Below, piece after piece: positions 6,730 to 12,602 of a stretch of 14,213 bases of DNA. The DNA comes from Bacteroidales bacterium UBA6248 (lineage in GTDB: Bacteria; Bacteroidota; Bacteroidia; Bacteroidales; Lentimicrobiaceae): NCBI GenBank assembly GCA_002441345.1, contig DJVU01000047.1, positions 42,919 through 57,131 of the forward strand, given 5' to 3'. The position numbers were made by a program, and so were the translations under genes. The first letter of the stretch is position 1; every line of letters begins with the position of its first letter. Under the pieces are notes generated by a model that worked only from the letters and a program-made list of their open reading frames with translations, was not told the origin of the DNA and ran no database searches.

Positions 6730-9687
6730 CTAAAATGAAACATTGGCTCCCAGGGTCACCAGGGTGGTTCTGGGATAATAACTCAGGAATTCGATGCCGG
6801 GAGTCAGTCCGCCGAGATTTACCTCGGGGTCGAGTCCCTTGTAGCCGGTCAGGCAAAATACATCCTGGGCAGTGGCATACACCCTGATCCTTGATATGTG
6901 CTTGTGTTGAAGCGGAATGTTATAGGCAACCGAGATGTTGTCCATCTTTACAAAGGTTGCATTCTCCACGTATTTCGATGAATACCGTGCATTGCCCATG
7001 AATTCCGGATTCTCGTATTGCGTCAGCGTTACGTTGTTAAGACCGAAGGTTCCCCAGTTTTCGTAGTAGAGGCGGTAGGTGTTGAGCACCTCTCCTCCTA
7101 TGCTTGCGCGAAGGGCCATGCTGAAGTCCCACCTTCCGTACGTCAGGAAGTTGCTCCACCCCAGGGTGAAGTCGGGGAAAGCGTTTCCGATGATCTCCCA
7201 GTTGGCGGGATCTACCTGTCCGATGGGATTTGCATTTTTAAAGAGGTCGAGTCCGTTTTCATCCAGCCCGATCCATACTGGTCCGTAGAAAGTACCAAGG
7301 GGCTCGCCTTCGCGTATTTTCTGGGTGTTTACCCCGATGGCATGGCCAATCCATCCCAGATCGTACGAGGTGTCGGTAAACTCTTCGTTCGAGAATTTCT
7401 CCAGGATGTTTTTATTGCGTGCAAAGGTTACAATGGTGTTCCATTCCAACTTGCCTTTCTTTACAGCCTGTCCCCGTAAGGTAAGCTCTATACCGCGGTT
7501 GCTGATGGTGCCCACGTTGGTGAAAAGCTCGCGGTAGAGGTAGGGGGGTACCGATACGTTGTACGTGTAAAGAAGGTCGGTGCTTTTCCGGTAGTAGTAA
7601 TCAAGGGTTCCCCCCAGCCTGTTGTTGAGTACCGAGAAGTCGATGCCGGCATTGATTTCCGATTTGTTCTCCCATTTCAGGTCGGGATTGGGGTTGCTGA
7701 TGGGTTGGTAGGAGTTGACCCACTGTCCGTTGTAGAAAAATTTCCCGGCTCTTCCCATCATAATCAGCGAGCGGTAGTTGCCGATGTCCTGGTTTCCGGT
7801 AACGCCGTATCCTACGCGCAGCTTCAGGTCGTTTACCCATGCGATGTCTTCCATAAACGGCTCGCGGTTGATGCGCCATCCGGCACTGACAGCCGGGAAC
7901 CATCCCCATTTGTGGTTTTTACCGAAGCGTGAGGAGCCTTCGCGACGCAGGGAAGCCGAAGCCAGGTATTTCTCGTCGAAGTTGTACATCACACGTCCGA
8001 AGAAGGAGATCAGGCGGCTTTTGCCTTTGTAGGATCCCATGGAGGCGGTACCTTCGTACAAGGCCGACCCGGCGCCGATGTTATGCGGGCCGTACAGATC
8101 GGTATCGAAACCCGAGTTGATCATATAGGAGTTGTTGGTTACAAATTCCTCGAAAGAGTAACCACCCAGAGCCTGAAAGTTGTGATTGCCGGCCGAACCG
8201 GTATAGTTGATGGTACTTTCATACTGCATATCGGAGCTGCGTCCGTTGCTGACCTCCGCTTCTCCTCCGCGGCCCAGCCGGCTGGGGTAGTATTTGGTAC
8301 GGTATGAGAGCTCTTCCCAGTCCGATTTCTCGATCGAAACCAGATTTACCCAGTTTATGTTTTTCGTAAAACGAAGGGTAGCCCTCACATTGGCTCCCAC
8401 ATCGTCGGTCTTTCCCTCACGGGTACGCTCTTTCAGCATTCCCACGGGGTTATAGTAATCCATTCCCGAAATCAGCGTATAGCCGCCGGTGTATTCGTTG
8501 CCGGGATCGTAAACCGGAGACGTCGGGTTCCGGATAAACGCCTGGTAGAAAAGGTCGTAGTTGGCAGGCTTGTAGTTGCGCATGCCGTAACTCAGGTTGT
8601 AGTCGAGCGTGAGCAGATCGCCAAGTGCCTTTTGTGTGATGTTGGTACGAACCAGATACCGGTTCGATTCGTTGTCGAGAAGCAGACCCTCGGCCCTGTC
8701 GACGAAGAAAACGCTGCGGTGCGAGAAGTTCCCGTCTCCGCCCGAAATGGCCAGGTTGTGTTTGTGGCTCATCGGCATGGGACGGGTGATTTCCTTAAAC
8801 CAGTCGGTTTCGGCTCCATAGAGGCTGCCGGCTTTTTCAGGGGCATACTTTTCAACGGCATCCTTAAACTGAGCAGCCGTGAGGTTCTCTACCATTCGGG
8901 GATTTACCTGTGCCGAGAGATAACCGGAGTACTCCACCTTGTTCTGTCCACTTTTTGCCCTTTTGGTGGTGATGATGATCACCCCGTTCGATCCGCGGGT
9001 ACCGTAGATGGCTGCGGCGGAACCGTCTTTCAGCACGTCGATGCTTTCCACCTCTTCGAAGCTTATGTTTTTCAGGTCAACACCGGCGATGCCGTCGACA
9101 ATCACCAGGGGTCCCTGTCCCGATGTAAGGGTGTTGGTACCTCTGAGCAGGATCTGGTAGGTGGCCTGGGGGTCGGCACCGTCGGGACGGGTGATCGACA
9201 ATCCGGCGACCTTGCCCTGGAGCATGCCCATGGGACTGCTGTAGGCGCCCCGGTTGAACTGGTCGGCTTTTACCGAAGCAATGGATCCGGTAACTTCCTT
9301 TCGGGTGGTGAGGCCGTAGCCTATAACCACCACTTCTTCGAGCGACTCCACCACGGGCTTCAGGCGTACGTTAAGGGTTGTTTGATTTCCTGCCGGAATT
9401 TCAGCCGTTTCATATCCCACAAAGCTGAAAACCAGGGTAGAACCCTTTGGTACATCCAGGGTATAGCGGCCGTTGATGCCGGTAACGGTTCCCGACTGCG
9501 TACCCTTTATTACAATGTTTACCCCCGGCAGCGTTTCTCCGGTATTGTAATCCGTGATTACACCCGAAATAGCGGCCGGCTGTGTGTTCTGGGCACGCAA
9601 ACCGGCAGGCGGCAGCAGCAGGGCAACAGCCAGCAGCAGAAACCATACGGGGCGAACGGGCGCAACAGTGTAAGATATCTTGTTCAT
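6730..9687 (-). CDS. SusC/RagA-family TonB-dependent outer-membrane transporter
   Basis: The protein has 985 aa, a normal SusC length. A signal peptide covers ~1-33 (LLLAVALLLPPAGLRAQ). A carboxypeptidase-regulatory-like domain follows at ~38-110 (ISGVITDYNTGETLPGVNI; GINGRYTLDVP). A TonB-box-like region with EEVVVIGYG lies at 117-125, then the plug (~126-245) with the SusC signatures GPLVIVDGI (192-200), SIDVLKDGSAAAIYGTRGSN (215-234) and GVIIITTK. The remaining ~740 residues are the beta-barrel, ending in VTLGANVSF with a terminal aromatic residue as usual for outer-membrane proteins. It actively imports the ligand caught by the SusD partner, powered by TonB-ExbBD. It starts 21 nt after the ribokinase stop and is followed 12 nt later by susD. 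The operon order, with a cytoplasmic kinase ahead of susC, is less common than susC-first. Confidence 0.97.
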   Translation of the reverse strand: MNKISYTVAPVRPVWFLLLAVALLLPPAGLRAQNTQPAAISGVITDYNTGETLPGVNIVIKGTQSGTVTGINGRYTLDVPKGSTLVFSFVGYETAEIPAGNQTTLNVRLKPVVESLEEVVVIGYGLTTRKEVTGSIASVKADQFNRGAYSSPMGMLQGKVAGLSITRPDGADPQATYQILLRGTNTLTSGQGPLVIVDGIAGVDLKNISFEEVESIDVLKDGSAAAIYGTRGSNGVIIITTKRAKSGQNKVEYSGYLSAQVNPRMVENLTAAQFKDAVEKYAPEKAGSLYGAETDWFKEITRPMPMSHKHNLAISGGDGNFSHRSVFFVDRAEGLLLDNESNRYLVRTNITQKALGDLLTLDYNLSYGMRNYKPANYDLFYQAFIRNPTSPVYDPGNEYTGGYTLISGMDYYNPVGMLKERTREGKTDDVGANVRATLRFTKNINWVNLVSIEKSDWEELSYRTKYYPSRLGRGGEAEVSNGRSSDMQYESTINYTGSAGNHNFQALGGYSFEEFVTNNSYMINSGFDTDLYGPHNIGAGSALYEGTASMGSYKGKSRLISFFGRVMYNFDEKYLASASLRREGSSRFGKNHKWGWFPAVSAGWRINREPFMEDIAWVNDLKLRVGYGVTGNQDIGNYRSLIMMGRAGKFFYNGQWVNSYQPISNPNPDLKWENKSEINAGIDFSVLNNRLGGTLDYYYRKSTDLLYTYNVSVPPYLYRELFTNVGTISNRGIELTLRGQAVKKGKLEWNTIVTFARNKNILEKFSNEEFTDTSYDLGWIGHAIGVNTQKIREGEPLGTFYGPVWIGLDENGLDLFKNANPIGQVDPANWEIIGNAFPDFTLGWSNFLTYGRWDFSMALRASIGGEVLNTYRLYYENWGTFGLNNVTLTQYENPEFMGNARYSSKYVENATFVKMDNISVAYNIPLQHKHISRIRVYATAQDVFCLTGYKGLDPEVNLGGLTPGIEFLSYYPRTTLVTLGANVSF

Positions 9688-9708
9688 GGCAATGGGTTAT
9701 AAGTTCGG

Positions 9709-10620
9709 TTAAATCGTTTGTAATTCAGCTCTGTGGGGGATGCTCGACTGCGCCCCCATGCGGGTGACGGTGATGGCGGAGGCTTTGGCGGCCATCTTCA
9801 CCGAGTCGAGAATGGATCTGCCTTCCGACAATCCAACACACAGCGTACCGCAGAAAACGTCACCGGCGGCGGTGGTGTCGAGGGCATCCACCTTAACGGC
9901 ATCCACAAAGTGATACTCTTCGTGATCCTTAATAAGTGCACCCTGACTTCCAAGGGTAATCACCACAATGCTGACCCCTTTGGCGCTGATGATACCGGCA
10001 GCCTGACGTGCCGACTCCTGATCGGTAACTTTGATTCCCGAAAGAATCTCCGCCTCGCTGCGGTTCGGGACGATGATATAGGTGTTCTTCAGCAGCTGAT
10101 CCGAAAGCGCACGGGCAGGAGCAGGGTTAAGGATAACCTTAATATTCCTGCGGTTTGCCATTTCGGCAACGTATTCCACCGTGTTAATGGGAATCTCGAG
10201 CTGCATCAGAACCAGATCGCTGCTCTCGATTTCCGGAGCCGCCTTGTCGATATCGGCCGGACAAAGAGAAGCATTGGCACCCGAGGCTACCACAATGCAG
10301 TTCTCGCCAAAGGAGTCCACCGTAATCAGCGCAACCCCCGAAGGATTCGAAGGATCGGAGAAAATGTAATCGGTATTGATGTCCTCGGCATTGTAAAGTA
10401 CCACCGACTGCTTCCCGAAAACGTCGTTACCGGTTTTTGAGACAAAGGTAACCCTGCCACCCATGCGTGCAGCCGCAACGGCCTGATTGGCACCCTTGCC
10501 GCCGGGATTCATGAAGAAAGTGCCCCCAAGCACGGTTTCGCCGGGAATAGGCAAACGGTCTGCCTTGATTACCATATCGGTATTACAGCTTCCTACTACA
10601 ACTATTTTCTTTTGCTGCAT
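9709..10620 (-). CDS. rbsK: Ribokinase (PfkB family)
   Basis: Cytoplasmic enzyme phosphorylating D-ribose with ATP to ribose 5-phosphate. From ATG at 10620 it has 303 aa, close to the ~309 aa of E. coli RbsK. Visible motifs are the substrate-binding NPGGKGANQAVAAARMG (38-54), NPAPA (165-169), PNRSEAE (185-191, the NxxE-type Mg/phosphate motif), TLGSQG (222-227) and the catalytic DTTAAGD with Asp254 as base and the adjacent anion hole. The frame stays open to a TTG at 10647, but that codon falls inside the candidate -7 promoter element, and the mature fold begins at KKIVVVGSCNTD, so ATG 10620 is chosen. It is the first gene of the operon and strongly suggests that the imported or released sugar is ribose. 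Deoxyribose or another pentose/nucleoside kinase activity is possible within PfkB, but the motifs fit RbsK best. Confidence 0.94.
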   Translation of the reverse strand: MQQKKIVVVGSCNTDMVIKADRLPIPGETVLGGTFFMNPGGKGANQAVAAARMGGRVTFVSKTGNDVFGKQSVVLYNAEDINTDYIFSDPSNPSGVALITVDSFGENCIVVASGANASLCPADIDKAAPEIESSDLVLMQLEIPINTVEYVAEMANRRNIKVILNPAPARALSDQLLKNTYIIVPNRSEAEILSGIKVTDQESARQAAGIISAKGVSIVVITLGSQGALIKDHEEYHFVDAVKVDALDTTAAGDVFCGTLCVGLSEGRSILDSVKMAAKASAITVTRMGAQSSIPHRAELQTI

Positions 10621-10644
10621 GTAAATTTCTGTTAGATGAGAAAG

Positions 10645-10652
10645 CAAATCTA
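10645..10652 (-). promoter_or_regulatory. Candidate -7 element of the ribokinase-susCD-ADPRH operon
   Basis: Reading the minus strand, TAGATTTG matches the Bacteroidota -7 consensus TAnnTTTG exactly. Transcription would begin near 10638, leaving an untranslated leader of about 18 nt before the ribokinase ATG at 10620. No ideal -33 partner is present: TTTTTTTG ends 15 nt upstream and TTTG (10680-10677) 24 nt upstream, both just outside the usual spacing. The promoter may therefore be weak or need an activator. With gaps of 21 nt or less downstream, this is the only obvious promoter for all six genes. Confidence 0.5.
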
Positions 10653-10662
10653 TTAAGAACTA

Positions 10663-10714
10663 ATCGCCAAAAAAATCAAAAATGATTGCCGGATTGTAAT
10701 TGTAAAACGGCGAT
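10663..10714. repeat. Short inverted and direct repeats upstream of the ribokinase promoter
   Basis: ATCGCC (10663-10668) and GGCGAT (10709-10714) form a 6-bp inverted repeat 40 nt apart that brackets the region where the -33 contact of the ribokinase promoter should lie. Between them sits a perfect tandem hexamer, ATTGTA twice (10693-10704). These could be regulator half-sites but are short enough to arise by chance in AT-rich DNA. Confidence 0.2.
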
Positions 10715-10742
10715 GTGATTGAAGAGAATTATCTCAAACATC
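10712..10742. promoter_or_regulatory. Candidate operator: interrupted dyad in the divergent control region
   Basis: The sequence has GATGT (10712-10716), GAGA (10724-10727), a 4-nt loop ATTA, TCTC (10732-10735) and ACATC (10738-10742). Both arm pairs are complementary in order, but the spacers between inner and outer arms differ (7 versus 2 nt). It lies about 60-90 bp upstream of the candidate ribokinase -7 element, a typical activator-site distance. No binding protein can be assigned from sequence. Confidence 0.25.
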
Positions 10743-10780
10743 ACTAAATCAGTAATATAATATTGAATAAAAACGAAATA

Positions 10781-10814
10781 TTCTGTCGGGTTCCGGTATT
10801 TATGATTATATTTG
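10781..10814 (+). promoter_or_regulatory. Candidate promoter of the divergent regulator gene
   Basis: TATATTTG at 10807-10814 matches the Bacteroidota -7 consensus TAnnTTTG exactly. TTCTG at 10781-10785 is an imperfect -33 TTTG partner at a 21-nt spacing, within the usual range. Transcription would start near 10821 and give an unusually long leader of about 196 nt before ATG 11017. No comparable element is seen closer to the gene. Confidence 0.5.
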
Positions 10815-10817
10815 CCC

Positions 10818-10856
10818 TGCACGATTTTAACATAATGCCGGGAACAGAATCGTGTA
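10818..10856 (+). repeat. Inverted repeat at the predicted start of the regulator transcript
   Basis: CACGATT (10820-10826) and AATCGTG (10848-10854) are a perfect 7-bp inverted repeat 21 nt apart. As RNA the stem extends outward (U10818-A10856, G10819-U10855) and inward (U10827-G10847, U10828-A10846) to about 11 pairs with two G-U pairs. It begins within a few bases of the start site predicted from the TATATTTG element. It could be a stabilising 5' hairpin, or at DNA level a site for autoregulation. No terminator-like T-run follows it. Confidence 0.4.
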
Positions 10857-10922
10857 AAGGGACTTTGCATGGTCGTTTTGCTGCACGGAATGAAAGAAGT
10901 GTGTTTTTTTCTATCCGGTGCA

Positions 10923-10967
10923 GCAGGTCAAACGCCGGTTGCGGCAAGCATTCCGGCCGCCGCCTGC
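10923..10967 (+). repeat. Nested GC-rich stem-loop in the leader of the regulator gene
   Basis: Outer arms are GCAGG (10923-10927) and CCTGC (10963-10967). Inner arms are GCCGG (10934-10938) and CCGGC (10953-10957). An alternative inner pairing is GCGGC (10941-10945) with GCCGC (10956-10960), so two mutually exclusive folds are possible. It ends about 50 nt before the start codon. It is not a recognised riboswitch and lacks a U-tract. Confidence 0.3.
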
Positions 10968-11016
10968 AGCGTCTGTTTTACCGTTCTCTGCGCTTCCGCG
11001 AAAAAATGGAAAGGCT

Positions 11017-12558
11017 ATGACACGCTTTGAATCGCTGGTACATCTGGTACACTCGATGACCCTGCCCGAGAAAAAGGCATTCCGGTCGAAGGTATGCCAT
11101 AAACGCAAGCCTGCAACCTATCAGCTTCTGTACGATATTATTGAGAAGTCGCCGCACGATGCCCCCGAGACCATGCGGCAGGCTTTTCTTGCACAATGCC
11201 CGGGCTCTGCTTTCGAAACCACGGTGAAGTACCTTTTCAGCGTGCTGCTCGACATCATGGTCGATCTGAAAAAGAACCAGGACAACGTATTCATGCTCTT
11301 CAACAAAATACTGAATGCCCGCATTCTTTACGAGAAGTCGCTGTTCGACGAGTGTTTCGATACCCTTGAAACCGTAAAGCAGCTGGCGGTGAAATACGAA
11401 AACGATTACGCCCTGCTGCTGGCCAACAGGCTGGAGCTCGACTACCTGCTGGCACTTAACTTTCCCAATACCAGCGAGCAGGAGCTGCTGAAAAAGCAGT
11501 TTCGCATCACCGAATCGCTCAAAAGCATACGCAAGGTGAATGAGCAGTCGTCGCTCTACGAAATCCTGCGGCACCGTACCCTGTACAAGGGTTATGCCCG
11601 TTCGCAAAAGGAGAAGAATGAACTGAACGACCTGATATACAGTGAGCTGAGTCTGGTGGCCTCGCTTTCGCCCGAGAATTTTGAAATCAGCAAGCTGCAT
11701 CAGCTTTTTCAGAGCAATTACCTGATCAGCGTGGGCGACTTCAAATCGGCCCTGCGGTCGTATTACGAACTCATCAATCTTTTTGAGGCCAACAAGCATC
11801 TGTGGAATTCACCACCGCTTTATTATATGTATACCCTCGAAGGGGTTCTGGAGACGCTGCGCAGCATACGCGACTACGAGGGCATGCGTCATTTCACGGA
11901 TCAGCTCCGGAAAATAGAAAGCAACTCCGTCGATTTCAAGCTGAACCAAACCTGTGTGGTATTTCTGTATGAATTGTTCCCCCTTCTGGATGCGGGCAAT
12001 TTTAAATCGGCACTGGATCTTAAGCAGCGTTACCGCGAAGTGCTTTTCGACCGTTTTAATCAGCTGAGCCGGGCGCGACAGGCAGAATTATGTCTGTACA
12101 CCAGCCTGATACATTTCGGCAACGGCGACTTCCAGGCCGCACACCGCGAGCTTAGCCGCATCATCATTCGCGGAAAGAGTTATTTCTACCTTCCCCTGTA
12201 CCGTACCATCCGGCTGGTTAACCTGATGATACTCTACAAGCTGGGCGACGAGGAGCTGATCCGCTACGAGATCCGCTCGCTGCGCCGCGACCTCTCGGGC
12301 AACGAGAAGGGCTACCGCATCGAACTTCTGATGCTGCGGTTTCTGATCAAACAGCTGCCCCTTACCCGTAAGGGCAAGCTGAAGCTGCTGGAGAAATACC
12401 TTCCCGAATTCGAAGAGATACGCAACGACGTCTTCGAGCAGCAGATTCTGCGCATCCTCGACTTCTCGGCCTGGATGGAATCGGAACTCCGGATGGTGCC
12501 GCTGGCTGAGGTGCTGGCTAACCGTAAGGATCAATTCACCGCGGATCCGGTAAAATAA
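11017..12558 (+). CDS. All-helical TPR-like protein, candidate regulator of the adjacent operon (RusR-like?)
   Basis: From ATG 11017 (preceded by purine-rich GGAAAGG) the protein has 513 aa. It has no signal peptide or membrane segment, so it is cytoplasmic, and it is rich in Leu, Arg, Lys and Glu with helical heptads throughout. The N-terminus (FESLVHLVHSMTLPEKKAFR, 4-23) resembles the opening of a widespread uncharacterised Bacteroidota family of about 500 aa whose start reads like 'SLTKAEKRYFKL'. After it come TPR-like helical pairs, for example FDECFDTLETVKQLAVKYEN (110-129), GDFKSALRSYYELINLFEAN (240-259), GNFKSALDLKQRYREVLF (327-344) and GNGDFQAAHRELSRIII (368-384). No helix-turn-helix, response-regulator, sigma-factor or HTCS domain is recognisable. 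Divergent placement across the shared control region makes it a regulator candidate. As I recall, the ribose-utilisation loci of Bacteroides use a similarly atypical regulator (RusR); orthology is inference. A scaffold role is the alternative. Confidence 0.8.
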   Translation: MTRFESLVHLVHSMTLPEKKAFRSKVCHKRKPATYQLLYDIIEKSPHDAPETMRQAFLAQCPGSAFETTVKYLFSVLLDIMVDLKKNQDNVFMLFNKILNARILYEKSLFDECFDTLETVKQLAVKYENDYALLLANRLELDYLLALNFPNTSEQELLKKQFRITESLKSIRKVNEQSSLYEILRHRTLYKGYARSQKEKNELNDLIYSELSLVASLSPENFEISKLHQLFQSNYLISVGDFKSALRSYYELINLFEANKHLWNSPPLYYMYTLEGVLETLRSIRDYEGMRHFTDQLRKIESNSVDFKLNQTCVVFLYELFPLLDAGNFKSALDLKQRYREVLFDRFNQLSRARQAELCLYTSLIHFGNGDFQAAHRELSRIIIRGKSYFYLPLYRTIRLVNLMILYKLGDEELIRYEIRSLRRDLSGNEKGYRIELLMLRFLIKQLPLTRKGKLKLLEKYLPEFEEIRNDVFEQQILRILDFSAWMESELRMVPLAEVLANRKDQFTADPVK

Positions 12559-12602
12559 TCAGAGCACTTAAGGAAAAAGGCGTTTCGGATACTGCTTGAC
12601 GA

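Larger units (their letters stand above)
10621..11016. other. Divergent intergenic control region
   Basis: This 396-nt non-coding region separates the minus-strand operon from the plus-strand regulator gene. Its left two thirds (10621-10830) are AT-rich and carry TAnnTTTG elements facing both ways, plus dyads. Its right part (10920-10975) is abruptly GC-rich and can fold into nested stems. No RNA gene or convincing small ORF is seen. An in-frame GTG at 10918 would extend the plus-strand gene by 33 residues of basic, proline-rich sequence unlike the rest of that protein; I treat it as untranslated. An ATG at 11006 opens only a 4-codon frame whose TGA overlaps the regulator ATG (ATGA); its significance is unclear. 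Confidence 0.7.

Noticed and set aside
8632..9702. A 356-codon plus-strand open frame antisense to the SusC N-terminal half
   Set aside because: The minus strand carries the unmistakable plug and TonB-box motifs; the plus-strand translation is unstructured in composition.
10621..10647. Upstream TTG start that would add 9 residues to ribokinase
   Set aside because: The TTG overlaps the candidate -7 promoter element, and the ribokinase fold starts normally just after ATG 10620.
10918..11016. GTG start extending the regulator by 33 residues
   Set aside because: The extension is basic and proline-rich, unlike the helical protein that follows, and ATG 11017 has a better ribosome-binding context. 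It is kept only as a low-interest finding.
12559..12602. Bidirectional terminator between the converging genes
   Set aside because: The 44-nt gap has only a weak GAAA...TTTC pairing and no T-run, so no terminator can be supported.
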